DNA of 32,635 bases from Thermoclostridium sp. (GCA_017995215.1 JAGOJH010000030.1:1-32635), one strand, 5' to 3'. Positions 15,332-24,251 are shown, counted from the stretch's first letter. Translations and numbers: made by a program. Notes: generated by a model not told the origin, from the letters alone.

Positions 15332-17548
15332 TTATTTATCAATATCAGGCCTTAAAATAATCATTGCGAGGGGCGGAATTCTTAAAACAATGGAACAGGG
15401 CTTTTGATGATAGGGGATTTTTTCGGCCTGAATGGGTTGGCTGTTGATCACATTGCTGCCGCCAAATTCCTCCCTGTCGCTGTTGAAAATCTCTTCATAA
15501 ACGGTGTCAATGGGTGCGCCAATGCGGTAATGATCATGCGCGGCGGGTGTAAAATTGCACACGATGATAAGCATGTCACGCCAATCCTTACCCTTTCGAA
15601 CAAAGGAAACAATGCTGTGTTCGGTATCATTGCAATCAATCCACTCAAAGCCTTCATAGTGGAAATCCACCTCATGCAGGGCCGGCTCACAGCAATACAG
15701 CCGGTTTAATTCTTTTACGTAATCATGGGTTTTCTTGTGCATCGGGTAATCCAGCAGGTGCCAGTCCAAACTCTCCTTGTATTTCCATTCAATAAACTGG
15801 CCATACTCACCACCCATGAACATCAGCTTTTTACCCGGATGAGCAATGAAGTAGCCCAGAGCAGCCCGCAGACCTGCGAACTTCTGCCAGTAGTCCCCGG
15901 GCATCTTGTTCAGCAGCGAGGCTTTCCCATGCACTACCTCGTCATGGGACAGCACCAGAATGAAATTTTCACTCCAGGCATACATGGAGGAAAAAGTGAT
16001 AAGGTTCTGATGATCCTTGCGGAACAGGGAGTCCATGCTCATGAATTTCAAAAAGTCATTCATCCAGCCCATGTTCCACTTGTGGGAAAAACCGAGGCCG
16101 CCATCGTGAACCGGTTTGGTGACCATTGGCCAGGAAGTGGATTCTTCGGCGATCATCATCACATTGGGGAAGTACTTGAAAACGATGGTATTCAACTGAC
16201 GGATGAACTCGACGGCTTCCAGATTTTCACGGCCGCCGTACTGGTTTGGTATCCAGTCCCCTTCGTCGCGGCAGTAATCATGATACAGCATAAAAGCTAC
16301 GGCATCCACCCGAAGGCCGTCGACATGGAAAATGTCCAGCCAGTATACGGCGTTGGAGATTAAGAAGTTGCGAACCTCATGACGGCCATAATTGAATATA
16401 TGCGTGCCCCATTGCCGGTGCTCCCCCCGCCGGATATCTTCGTGCTCATAAATGGCGGTGCCATCAAACCGGGCAAGGCCATGGCCGTCCTTTGGGAAAT
16501 GGGCCGGCACCCAGTCCAGGATAACCCCAAGGCCGTTCTGGTGACAGGTATCGATGAAATACTTCAAATCCTCCGGTGTGCCATAACGCGCGGTTACGGC
16601 GTAATAGCCGGTAACCTGATAGCCCCAGGAGCCATCAAAGGGGTGCTCCATCACCGGCAGCAGCTCCAGGTGGGTATACCCCATCTGCTTAGCATAGGGG
16701 ATTAGCCGCTCGGCCAGCTGGCGGTATGACAGGAACCGGAACCCTGTTTCAGATTCCGGATCCGGATCGGGCTCCTGCTGCCAGGAACCCAGGTGAACCT
16801 CGTAGATGTTCACAGGCTTGGAATCGGTGTTTTCCTGTTCTCGCTGCGCTATCCATTTCTGATCGTTCCAGGTGTAGTTTTCAAGATCATAGACCATGGA
16901 TGCCGTCTCAGGAGGTTTCTCGGCATAAAACGCATAGGGATCAGCTTTAAGATAAAGCTCATCAAAAGGTGTTCGAATCTCATATTTGTACAGGTTATGC
17001 TTCATCAGCCCGGGAATGAACAGCTCCCAAACACCGGAGCTTCCCATCATCCGCATTTGATGCCGCCGACCGTCCCATTGGTTGAATTCCCCCACCACGC
17101 TGACACGCTTGGCTGACGGTGCCCAAACACAAAAGGAAACCCCCTGAATTCCGTTCACTTCACGCAAATGCGCCCCCAGCCTCTCATAGATTCGGTGATG
17201 GTTGCCCTGATTGAACAGGAATATATCATACTCCGACAACGTGGGCCAGAAGCTGTATGGGTCATAGGATTCATAGCTGTGCCCGGTAACATCAGTGATT
17301 TCCAGCTTATAAGGAAAAGGTTTTGCTCTGTCCGGGATCTCGAGTGTAAAGAAACCGCGGGGATCTCTTTTCTGCATACTGAAGGAGGTACCGTCCTCCT
17401 CATTGCGCAGGCGGATGCTTTCAGCATTGGGTATGTACACGCAAACCATAATCCCGTCATCAGCGTGCATGCCCAGAATCTCATGCGGATTGCGGTGGTA
17501 ACCTGACAAGATTGCTTCAACAGTGTTTTCATTCAAATAAAATCCCAT
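15332..17548 (-). CDS. glgB: 1,4-alpha-glucan branching enzyme GlgB
   Basis: Transfers alpha-1,4 glucan segments to create alpha-1,6 branches in glycogen. The 738-residue protein is a GH13 enzyme of full length. An N-terminal carbohydrate-binding module (CBM48-type, about 120-215, with GEFNQWDGRRHQM) precedes the catalytic barrel (about 245-610): nucleophile Asp415 in DGLRVDAVAFM, acid/base Glu468 in MIAEESTSWP, Asp536 in LSHDEVVHGK, and a C-terminal beta domain. The start is ATG 17546-17548 with GAGGG 6 bases upstream. No glgA, glgC, glgD or glgP is in the window, so it is an orphan copy here. A small unknown gene follows. Confidence 0.96.
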   Translation of the reverse strand: MGFYLNENTVEAILSGYHRNPHEILGMHADDGIMVCVYIPNAESIRLRNEEDGTSFSMQKRDPRGFFTLEIPDRAKPFPYKLEITDVTGHSYESYDPYSFWPTLSEYDIFLFNQGNHHRIYERLGAHLREVNGIQGVSFCVWAPSAKRVSVVGEFNQWDGRRHQMRMMGSSGVWELFIPGLMKHNLYKYEIRTPFDELYLKADPYAFYAEKPPETASMVYDLENYTWNDQKWIAQREQENTDSKPVNIYEVHLGSWQQEPDPDPESETGFRFLSYRQLAERLIPYAKQMGYTHLELLPVMEHPFDGSWGYQVTGYYAVTARYGTPEDLKYFIDTCHQNGLGVILDWVPAHFPKDGHGLARFDGTAIYEHEDIRRGEHRQWGTHIFNYGRHEVRNFLISNAVYWLDIFHVDGLRVDAVAFMLYHDYCRDEGDWIPNQYGGRENLEAVEFIRQLNTIVFKYFPNVMMIAEESTSWPMVTKPVHDGGLGFSHKWNMGWMNDFLKFMSMDSLFRKDHQNLITFSSMYAWSENFILVLSHDEVVHGKASLLNKMPGDYWQKFAGLRAALGYFIAHPGKKLMFMGGEYGQFIEWKYKESLDWHLLDYPMHKKTHDYVKELNRLYCCEPALHEVDFHYEGFEWIDCNDTEHSIVSFVRKGKDWRDMLIIVCNFTPAAHDHYRIGAPIDTVYEEIFNSDREEFGGSNVINSQPIQAEKIPYHQKPCSIVLRIPPLAMIILRPDIDK

Positions 17549-17868
17549 ATTAAACCCTCTAATCCGGAATGGCAGGGAATGCCGTATCCTGCCTCCTGTG
17601 TTTTTGTGATCTTTTACGGCTAAAGTATGCCAAGATAAAGCTTAAATTATTAAACATGTTACGGTTCACACCCCTCTTTAAAGCTCTTAAGCTGCTGCAG
17701 GGGTATGTGTTTTATCCTGATAGCGCGATATCATCGTGAGCACAGCGAAGGATCTTGTCAGGAACAATGCGAGATCCTTCACTTCCTTCAGGATGACAGG
17801 CTGCGCCTTCATATATGTGAACAGTAACTTAAACAGTGTTGTAAACCTGTGAGTGGGCGGGTTGCCTA
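17549..17868. other. glgB upstream gap
   Basis: About 320 bases without a supported gene. It holds copy B of the palindromic repeat (17731-17798). The region just before glgB is A/T-rich and probably holds its promoter on the minus strand, but I found no clear -35/-10 pair. Confidence 0.4.
17731..17798 (-). repeat. Dispersed palindromic repeat, copy B
   Basis: Reading the minus strand from 17798, the element starts TGTCATCCTGAAGG and runs 68 bases, sharing 53 of 68 positions with 7441-7508 without gaps. Its halves form a long imperfect inverted repeat: TCATCGTGAGC ... GCGAAGGATCT on the plus strand and TCATCCTGAAG ... GTGAAGGATCT on the minus strand. It could fold as one hairpin. No transposase is nearby. 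Confidence 0.75.
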
Positions 17869-17898
17869 TTGTATCCGGCCTTAGAATTATGATACACT
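17869..17898 (+). promoter_or_regulatory. Candidate promoter of the small membrane protein
   Basis: TTGTAT (17869-17874), an 18-base spacer, TACACT (17893-17898) with an extended TG before the -10. This is a moderate match to sigma-A. The leader would be about 115 bases. Confidence 0.35.
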
Positions 17899-18019
17899 GA
17901 AAGCAGGGTGGATCACCGTACCACCTGGCCGTATTTCTGCTGTTGTAACGGGTTTCATAATGTAAATCATTTTACTCGGCTCACCAAAAACAATAAAAAC
18001 TCAAATGGGGTGAAAACCG

Positions 18020-18394
18020 ATGTATAATAACAAACCGATTGTTTACAAAAAGGACAGGAGACAAAAAAAAGATTTAATCTGCTCATGGCTGGATGCATCC
18101 AGTGTATTGGTTTGGTTTGTCCTTTTTGCCATTGTCCTGCTGTTTCAGAAAGCCCAGCCGAGGCAAAAAACATTTTTCGACAGGCTTTTGGCGGTAGAAA
18201 TTGAAGATACACTCGATTACAGCTTTCTGACACCGATTCTGTACCTTCTTGTGCTTTTATTGGTTCTCAGTGCCGTCTCGCTGCTCCTTAACATTAAACG
18301 GCTAAAGAGAAGAGCCGATCATATCCACATTTCATATATCATTACGCTTGTCTTTTCCATTGCCGGGCTTGTTTTCTTTCTGATCCGGTTTTAG
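18020..18394 (+). CDS. Small three-helix membrane protein, unknown
   Basis: A 124-residue protein with no recognised family. It opens with a basic cytoplasmic segment (YKKDRRQKK) and has three hydrophobic segments: about 29-44 (VLVWFVLFAIVLLF), about 69-90 (FLTPILYLLVLLLVLSAVS) and about 105-123. Between helices 1 and 2 lies an acidic/basic stretch, and KRLKRRADH lies between 2 and 3, so the N-terminus is predicted inside. The start is ATG 18020 with GGGGTG 7 bases upstream. It converges on the FN3/SLH gene, and the two stop regions share one hairpin. Confidence 0.7.
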   Translation: MYNNKPIVYKKDRRQKKDLICSWLDASSVLVWFVLFAIVLLFQKAQPRQKTFFDRLLAVEIEDTLDYSFLTPILYLLVLLLVLSAVSLLLNIKRLKRRADHIHISYIITLVFSIAGLVFFLIRF

Positions 18395-18418
18395 TAGAGG
18401 AACACATAATCCTCTACT
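18393..18418. terminator. Shared hairpin between convergent genes
   Basis: A 9-bp perfect stem AGTAGAGGA/TCCTCTACT with an 8-base loop. It overlaps the stop codons of both convergent genes (TAG at 18392-18394 plus, TAG at 18414-18416 minus). There is no T run on either side, so its strength as a terminator is uncertain. Confidence 0.5.
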
Positions 18419-21329
18419 CAGATGTCTGCCCCGCAGCCTGGTTTTCCAGCACCTGCAGCAAACGATGAATGATTGCAGCCGCTTCCGCGCGGGTTGCAGG
18501 GTTTAACGGCCCCAGTCTGCTTTCACCGATGCCATTGATGATTCCCGCGTAATTCATCGCGGCGAAAGCCGACTGTGCATAACCTGAAACCTGATCATAA
18601 TCAATAAACTTGTAAAGAATGTACAATGGAGGCTGTTCGAGGCTGAACTGTGCGGCTTTTACCGCACGGGACGTATAGTAAACAATATCCTGCCGGGTGA
18701 TGGGCTCATTCGGCCGAATCAGGCCGTTCTCATCCGGTTCGATGATGCCCTTTCTGTATGCTGTCATCACCCAGCGATGGAACCAGTCCTCCGGGGTAAC
18801 ATCTGCAAAGCTGCCTATGGGAGTTTCCGGAAAAGAAAAGGTTGCTGTAAGCAGCTTGATAAACTCTGCCCGTGTTACACTTCCCGCTGGATTGTAGTTA
18901 CCCTTTCCATCCCCATTGATAATCCCCATTGAAGACAGTTCCAATATGGCGTCACTGGCCCACAAATGGGACTGTAGATCCTTAAAATCCATCATAGGCG
19001 GGGTCTGTACCAGGATTTCATTGCTTACAAAGGATTCTCCGGCAGAATTTTTTGACCGGGCCACATAGGTATAAGCCTGGCCAGGAAGGACGGATGCATC
19101 TGCAAAAGCAGTTACATTTGCCTTTACGGATCCGATTCGCTTGAAATCTTCATCAAGGTTGGTGTTTTTGCGGTACAGGACAAATTCATCCTCGTTTTCT
19201 GAAAGATCCGCCCACACCAGCGCAACCCGATTGGAGCCTATAATGGAAGGATACATCAGGCTTGGCGTCGCAGGCATATTTGTGGAGTAAAACTTTTCAT
19301 TGCTGATCCGTTCCGATACGGGGGCCTCACTGAAAGCCCTTATACGCAGGGTATAATCAACGCCCTGCGCGGGGGTGAACCGATACAGCGTGATGCTTTT
19401 GGGAATTTTCTCAAGGGAATGCCACACGTCATTGACGGAGGTTTTATATTCTACGATATAATACTGGTTCTTCTTTGAGGGATCATCCCAACCGGTGATT
19501 CCAGTGCCAAAATCATCCCAGCCAAGGTACAGCGTGCCTTCCAGGCTGGATATGACAAGCTCCCCCTGGGATTTGCTGAAAGAAACAAGGACGGGATCAA
19601 TTTGCATGAAGGCAGAGAAGATGGTATTGCTTTTCACAGCCCGAATACGGTAGCTGTAGGTTTCTCCGCTCATCACTGTCTCATCGGAATACATAAGGCT
19701 GCCCCGTGGGGTAACGCCAGCAAGCTGCCATGTTCCGGTTGAGGCGGCACGACGCCACACTTCAAAGCCCGATTCCAGGGCTTTGTCATATTCCCAGGTT
19801 AAATAGACACGCTCGGGAATAATGGCTTTGACAACCGGGTTCGTAACGAGGGGCAGAACCTCGGCGGTAATATCGACGGCAGGGGTGTAGTCGGACTCGG
19901 CTGAAGCGGACTGAATTTTCATCCGGTAGGTATTAAAGGTTCCTGCACTGACCTTGTCGATATAGTATCCGCTGCGCTTCAAGGACATTAAGGGTTCAAA
20001 GTCCCCGCTTAAACCCATCTTCTCCAGGATCACAGTATTGCCCCCAATGGCGTGTTCATCCCACTCCAGGCGGATTTCAGTGGCTGACAGCGCATAACCG
20101 TAGAAGTAAGTGTCCAGATCCAACTTGGTAAACCCGGAGATACCCCTTGCGGTCGGGAAATAATCTGTGGTGAAACCCTCGGCATAACGGGAGCGGATTC
20201 TGTAATGATACATTGTGCCTGGCTCTAGCCCGTTGTCGGTATATTCCGTATCTCCCGGCCGACAGGTAAATATGTGCTCCCAATAAAGGCTTCCTGCTTT
20301 TCTGCGCTCAATCATGACAGTGCTGTTATCGGCAGATACATAGCGATCCCCCGGGTAGCTCCAGGCCAGGGTGATCTGGCTTGAGTAGGTATGCTTGATT
20401 TCCAGGTTGTTTGGGAACAAAAACGGAATAGTAACCTCATTGCCGGGGCTTCCAGTAAACGAGGAACGTTGTGCGGTGACGCGGTAGGTATACTGCTCAC
20501 CATTGACCACTGAATTGTCGACAAAGCCTTTAGCGTTTTCCGGCAGGGTTTTCAGGAGGGTAAATATGCCGAAGCCCTTTCTTCTTTCAACCAGATAGGA
20601 TGTTTCCTTTGCCGAGGCGTCTTCCCACGACAGTTCCACGCCGTTTACAGATATTACCTTTGCGTTCAGATTCACGGGTGCTTTCAGGAAGGTGGATGCC
20701 GCCTGACCTGAAGTATTGTTCGGGTAATACAAATAAATGGCCGAGGTTGCTGTAAGCGTGCGAATGCGGTAATAATACCGGGTTGCCTCGGACAAGCCTT
20801 CGTCGATCCAGGTTTTTTCTGAACCGGGAACGGTGGCAATGGACTGCCAGGTGCTTGTTCCTTCGGCCCGGCGCTCGATCACCGTCTGGAAATTGGTTTC
20901 GGGAATGCTGTTGGTTACGGGATAGGTCCAGGACAACTCAACCTCTGAAGATGAGATTCCCTTCGGGCTGAGGCCGGTTGGATAAAGATATTCCACAGGC
21001 CAGGATTCACCTGTATCACCCGTGGGGCTGGTTCCAGAGGCAAAAACCCTGTAGATATAGGTGTGGCCGTTGGAGATCCCGACATCATGCCAGAAAGAGA
21101 TGTCCGAAGACACCATAGCCACCGTTGAAAAACTGCCGGAATCGGTTTTTCTTTGAATGGTGTATTTGACGGCACCCTGCGCAGTATTGTCCCAGTTCAC
21201 CCGGATATTACCGCTGCCGTATACCATTGCGCTCACAAACGATGGAGCCGGCATAGAATCGGCGGAAGCAGCAACGGGACACAGGGCCAGGAAAGCCAGG
21301 ATTACCATTATGTAAAGAACTTTTTTCAT
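18414..21329 (-). CDS. FN3-repeat S-layer (SLH) surface protein
   Basis: A 971-residue cell-surface protein. The start is ATG 21327-21329, with GGAG 8 bases upstream, giving a signal peptide (MKKVLYIMV ..., cleavage near ASA-DS). About eight fibronectin type III-like modules of 90-100 residues fill the first 770 residues; most show the pattern of a V-x-L-x-W strand and a Y-x-Y-R-I/V strand. Three SLH motifs follow (about 780-965): FKDLQSHLWASDAILELSSM with GDGKGNYNPAGSVTRAEF, then FADVTPEDWFHRWVMTAYRKG with ITRQDIVYY, then FIDYDQVSGYAQSAFAAMNY with LNPATRAEAAAIIHRL. These non-covalently anchor the protein to pyruvylated secondary cell wall polymer. FN3 modules usually act as spacers or carbohydrate/protein-binding domains; no enzyme domain is visible. 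Confidence 0.9.
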   Translation of the reverse strand: MKKVLYIMVILAFLALCPVAASADSMPAPSFVSAMVYGSGNIRVNWDNTAQGAVKYTIQRKTDSGSFSTVAMVSSDISFWHDVGISNGHTYIYRVFASGTSPTGDTGESWPVEYLYPTGLSPKGISSSEVELSWTYPVTNSIPETNFQTVIERRAEGTSTWQSIATVPGSEKTWIDEGLSEATRYYYRIRTLTATSAIYLYYPNNTSGQAASTFLKAPVNLNAKVISVNGVELSWEDASAKETSYLVERRKGFGIFTLLKTLPENAKGFVDNSVVNGEQYTYRVTAQRSSFTGSPGNEVTIPFLFPNNLEIKHTYSSQITLAWSYPGDRYVSADNSTVMIERRKAGSLYWEHIFTCRPGDTEYTDNGLEPGTMYHYRIRSRYAEGFTTDYFPTARGISGFTKLDLDTYFYGYALSATEIRLEWDEHAIGGNTVILEKMGLSGDFEPLMSLKRSGYYIDKVSAGTFNTYRMKIQSASAESDYTPAVDITAEVLPLVTNPVVKAIIPERVYLTWEYDKALESGFEVWRRAASTGTWQLAGVTPRGSLMYSDETVMSGETYSYRIRAVKSNTIFSAFMQIDPVLVSFSKSQGELVISSLEGTLYLGWDDFGTGITGWDDPSKKNQYYIVEYKTSVNDVWHSLEKIPKSITLYRFTPAQGVDYTLRIRAFSEAPVSERISNEKFYSTNMPATPSLMYPSIIGSNRVALVWADLSENEDEFVLYRKNTNLDEDFKRIGSVKANVTAFADASVLPGQAYTYVARSKNSAGESFVSNEILVQTPPMMDFKDLQSHLWASDAILELSSMGIINGDGKGNYNPAGSVTRAEFIKLLTATFSFPETPIGSFADVTPEDWFHRWVMTAYRKGIIEPDENGLIRPNEPITRQDIVYYTSRAVKAAQFSLEQPPLYILYKFIDYDQVSGYAQSAFAAMNYAGIINGIGESRLGPLNPATRAEAAAIIHRLLQVLENQAAGQTSE

Positions 21330-21778
21330 AAACCTCACTCCATATGCGGCACTGCGGGATTACATATATTTTGCAGAGGGGTTTCCCACCGCTTCAGGCG
21401 GGAATGGAGCCCTTTTAATGATTTTACCACATATTGAATAAAAATTCTGTATCATTTCAATTACCCACAAATATTATCGTAAAATGTGAGTGAAATTGTT
21501 TAGCTTTTTCATTTATTTAAACATGGAAAGTAAGATATTACCCGCAGGCAGCTGAGTTGGTGCTCTGGCTGATAAAAAAGCCATCAGACAGGTTAACAAA
21601 AAAAGTGGCCAGCGTTTTAAGAAGTGCGCCAGCCAAATTAAAGGGGGTCAAAATGTATTGTGAGGTCATTAAGAGTTTAACCTGTATATGGTTCTTTATA
21701 CATGTTTTAAAAATAATTTTACCGTCTGCGGAACAGCAACGGTGATGTTAATGACGGAGGGTGACATTCTTTGATGCA
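21330..21778. other. Gap between FN3/SLH gene and DUF1385 gene
   Basis: About 450 bases without a supported gene. For the minus-strand SLH gene it holds an 8-bp hairpin (21383-21390 with 21397-21404, one G-T pair) in the 5' leader. A TTGAAA-N18-CAATAT pair is a weak promoter candidate on that strand. Around 21550-21645 there are imperfect inverted repeats rich in GCC/GGC. A 31-codon frame from ATG 21653 has a nearby GGGGG but a short spacing and no recognisable motif, so it is not called. Confidence 0.35.
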
Positions 21779-21807
21779 TTGCGCGGTATTGTATCCTTTG
21801 CTATAAT
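21779..21807 (+). promoter_or_regulatory. Sigma-A promoter of the DUF1385-prmC unit
   Basis: TTGCGC (21779-21784), a 17-base spacer, TATAAT (21802-21807). The -10 is perfect and the -35 keeps TTG. The start would be near 21814, about 42 bases before the DUF1385 gene. Confidence 0.6.
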
Positions 21808-21855
21808 GGGATATGGATGGGCTGTCAGGCTCAGCAGGGATGGAGAGGGCTTTGA

Positions 21856-22854
21856 ATGAACAATGAAATTTGGAAAAAGCCGCTCAGAGCGTGCAATATT
21901 GGCGGAGAAGCGCTGATTGAGGGCGTGATGATGCGTGGTAATAACAAAATGGCAACGGCAATCCGCAAATCAGACGGTGAGATTGTTGTTGAAACCAAAG
22001 ATTATGTGCCCCTGACAAAGAGGCATTGGTTCTTAAAGCTGCCCGTTGTTCGCGGGGCTGTTGGCATGCTGGAATCCATGGTTGTGGGCATGAAGGTTCT
22101 GATGAATTCCGCGGAAGCAGTGGAATTCGAAGAAGAAGAATCAAAGCTGGACAAGTTTTTAAAAAAGGTATTCGGCGATAACTTTTTTCAGGTAATGCTT
22201 TACTTTTCGGTAGCTATCGCCCTGGTGTTCGGTACTCTTCTGTTTATGCTGCTGCCGAACTGGATAGCCGGGTTGTTTGCTTTTGATAAATCCACCACTG
22301 GTGGTTCAATCATAGCAAACCTTCTGGAAGGTCTTCTGCGTGTGGTTATCTTTGTGTCCTACATTCTTTTGGTATCTCGAAACAAGGAGATTAAAAGGGT
22401 TTTTGAGTACCATGGTGCCGAGCACAGCGCCATCTATACCTATGAAAACATGGAAGAGCTGACACCCGAGAACGCACTGACCCATACCACCCTTCACCCC
22501 AGATGTGGAACGGCTTATATGTTTGTGGTCATACTTACCAGTATTCTTCTGTTTTCCTTTGCACGATGGAACACCCCATTGATGAATATGGTCATTCGAC
22601 TGGCGCTGCTGCCCGTTGTTGCCGGCGTGGCCTACGAAATTTTCAAGCTGGCGGCCAAATCAAGCTTCAAGCCCCTTAGGGCAATCAGTTATCCGGGGCT
22701 AATGCTGCAGAAGGTTACAACCCAGCCTCCCGATAAAAGCCAGGTAGAGGTTGCACTGGCTGCACTGAAGGCTGTGCTTGAGGAAGAACCGGTGAATGAT
22801 AAGCCAAAGGAAGCGGCTCAGCAACAAAAGGAACCAACCTGTACGGGAGCGTGA
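21856..22854 (+). CDS. DUF1385 (YqhQ-like) membrane protein
   Basis: A 332-residue protein of the DUF1385 family, biochemical role unknown. The N-terminal family signature is ACNIGGEALIEGVMMRG (about 12-28). Four hydrophobic segments are visible at about 112-140, 150-172, 218-236 and 240-263. The conserved motif FEYHGAEHSAIYTYE (about 187-201), with HTTLHPRCGTAY after it, is rich in His, Glu and Cys and looks like a metal or active site. The C-terminal tail is Lys/Glu/Gln-rich. The start is ATG 21856 with GGAGAGGG 6 bases upstream. prmC follows after 59 bases; in many Firmicutes this family sits in the prfA/prmC neighbourhood, though prfA is absent here. Confidence 0.88.
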   Translation: MNNEIWKKPLRACNIGGEALIEGVMMRGNNKMATAIRKSDGEIVVETKDYVPLTKRHWFLKLPVVRGAVGMLESMVVGMKVLMNSAEAVEFEEEESKLDKFLKKVFGDNFFQVMLYFSVAIALVFGTLLFMLLPNWIAGLFAFDKSTTGGSIIANLLEGLLRVVIFVSYILLVSRNKEIKRVFEYHGAEHSAIYTYENMEELTPENALTHTTLHPRCGTAYMFVVILTSILLFSFARWNTPLMNMVIRLALLPVVAGVAYEIFKLAAKSSFKPLRAISYPGLMLQKVTTQPPDKSQVEVALAALKAVLEEEPVNDKPKEAAQQQKEPTCTGA

Positions 22855-22916
22855 ACCCATTGTTCTCCGTTCTGGTCAGGGCAGCAATTAGCCTGTAGGG
22901 AGCGTGAAACCATTTG
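22838..22916 (+). repeat. 25-base direct repeat around the prmC ribosome binding site
   Basis: CCTGTACGGGAGCGTGAAC (from 22838) recurs as CCTGTAGGGAGCGTGAAA (from 22892), and both continue into CCATT-TG. The copies are 54 bases apart. One covers the end of the DUF1385 gene, the other supplies the GGGAG and TTG start of prmC. The bases between and after the copies do not match. Confidence 0.55.
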
Positions 22917-23768
22917 ACGGTGAAAGAAGCCCTTGAATGGGCCGGTCACATGCTGAAGGAAAAAAACATCGAAACCCCGGTGAAGGAAGCCGGGGTTTTA
23001 TTGGCTTTTGCTTTGTCGCAGGAGTTTTCCTGGCTGTATGCGCATCCTGGGCATAGCTTGAGCTATGAACAGGAAGAAAAGTTCAGTGAAAGCGTTTTGC
23101 AAAGAGCTGCGGGTATGCCCTTTCAGTACATTTCAAACAAACAGGAGTTCATGTCACTTGATTTTTTTGTGGACGAAAACTGCCTGATTCCCCGGGCTGA
23201 TACCGAAGTGCTTGCAGAGGCGGCTCTTGCATGGATTAAAGCACAGCCGGCCGGGCCAATCCGTGTTTTGGAGGTAGGAACCGGTTCGGGTGCCATTGCT
23301 GTCAGTATTGCCCATTATTCGCCTGATACTGAGGTTGATGCAATGGATCTTTCTGAAGGTGCGCTTCGAATTGCACAGGAAAATGCGCGAAGGCATCAGG
23401 CCGCCATTCACTTTTTCAAAGCCGATTTCCTTGCCTGGGAGCCGAACAAAACCTATTCGCTTCTCCTGTCAAACCCGCCATACATCCCCAATCATCAGCT
23501 AAAGGATTTAATGCCCGCTGTAAGGGATTATGAGCCGCATATGGCGCTTGACGGCGGAGAGGACGGGCTGCTTTTTTACCGTGCTATTGCACAAAAGGCA
23601 AACATGCTGTTATTGCCCGGCGGTGCCGTTTTTACCGAGGTGGGAATAAATCAGGCCGAACAGGTTGCGCTTCTATATCAGCAGCATGGGCTGAAAGTGA
23701 AGACATACAAGGATCTGGCGGGTATCGACAGAGTGGTTTGTGCCGAACGTGTTGGAAAATATTCTTAG
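22914..23768 (+). CDS. prmC: Release factor glutamine methyltransferase PrmC
   Basis: Methylates the Gln of the GGQ motif in peptide release factors RF1 and RF2, using S-adenosylmethionine. The 284-residue protein has the N-terminal helical domain (1-80), IPRADTE (92-98), the SAM-binding loop VGTGSGAIAV (about 121-130) and the catalytic NPPY at 187-190. The start is TTG 22914 with GGGAG 11 bases upstream; GTG 22920 is an alternative two codons later. It probably shares the DUF1385 promoter. Confidence 0.95.
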   Translation: MTVKEALEWAGHMLKEKNIETPVKEAGVLLAFALSQEFSWLYAHPGHSLSYEQEEKFSESVLQRAAGMPFQYISNKQEFMSLDFFVDENCLIPRADTEVLAEAALAWIKAQPAGPIRVLEVGTGSGAIAVSIAHYSPDTEVDAMDLSEGALRIAQENARRHQAAIHFFKADFLAWEPNKTYSLLLSNPPYIPNHQLKDLMPAVRDYEPHMALDGGEDGLLFYRAIAQKANMLLLPGGAVFTEVGINQAEQVALLYQQHGLKVKTYKDLAGIDRVVCAERVGKYS

Positions 23769-23828
23769 AATAATTGTATAAATCATCCTTTTAGTGATTA
23801 TACTTCAGTATACGCTAGTTTCTGATGA

Positions 23829-23848
23829 ATGCCTCCGTATACGGGCAT
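23829..23848. other. 20-base palindrome before the DUF2508 gene
   Basis: ATGC and CCGTA pair with TACGG and GCAT, with a 2-base bulge on one side; the core CCGTATACGG is a perfect 10-base palindrome. It lies in the 171-base gap between prmC and the DUF2508 gene and could be a dimeric protein-binding site. No promoter could be placed with confidence. Confidence 0.3.
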
Positions 23849-23939
23849 GGCCGCGTTTCAGGTCATAACCCGAATTGCAGGTGGATAGGATCATTGGCTT
23901 GCTTCTGGAGTATTTTTTATTGAAAAGGGGTTGTGATGT

Positions 23940-24251
23940 ATGAATGGAAACCCGGCATACCATCCGACAGATATAAAGAGCTATAGCCCGCTGAAAAGGC
24001 TGTTTCAGTCCAGGGAGAAAGAGATGGAAACAGATCAGTTGGATCCTGAGAAGGACAAGACGGCTTTGCTGAAAAATATTAAACTGGCGCGACAGGACTG
24101 GCTGAGTGCTCTTTCAAACTTTGATCAGGCACAGGATCCGGAATTAATCGACTATTACATCTACAAAATGAAAGCCTGTCAGGTGCGCTATAACTATTTG
24201 TTGAAGAAAGCCAAGGAAATAGGGCTGAAACAGGGTATTTACTGCGGCTGA
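23940..24251 (+). CDS. yaaL: DUF2508 (YaaL-like) protein
   Basis: A 103-residue, highly charged cytoplasmic protein. The DUF2508 core is at about 40-95: LLKNIKLARQDWLSALSNFD then LIDYYIYKMKACQVRYNYLL, a helical hairpin typical of YaaL. Family function is unknown. The start is ATG 23940 with AAGGGG 9 bases upstream. bofA follows, as in Bacillus where yaaL-bofA are neighbours after recR; recR itself is absent here. Bacillus YaaL is shorter, so the first 35 residues are an extension. Confidence 0.82.
   Translation: MNGNPAYHPTDIKSYSPLKRLFQSREKEMETDQLDPEKDKTALLKNIKLARQDWLSALSNFDQAQDPELIDYYIYKMKACQVRYNYLLKKAKEIGLKQGIYCG

Noticed and set aside
15725-16363. 212-codon open frame antisense to glgB
   Set aside because: It lies wholly inside glgB on the opposite strand, has no ribosome binding site, and glgB is intact with all catalytic residues.
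17967-18233. 88-codon minus-strand frame over the small membrane protein
   Set aside because: The plus-strand gene has a good ribosome binding site and clean membrane helices; the minus-strand frame has neither.
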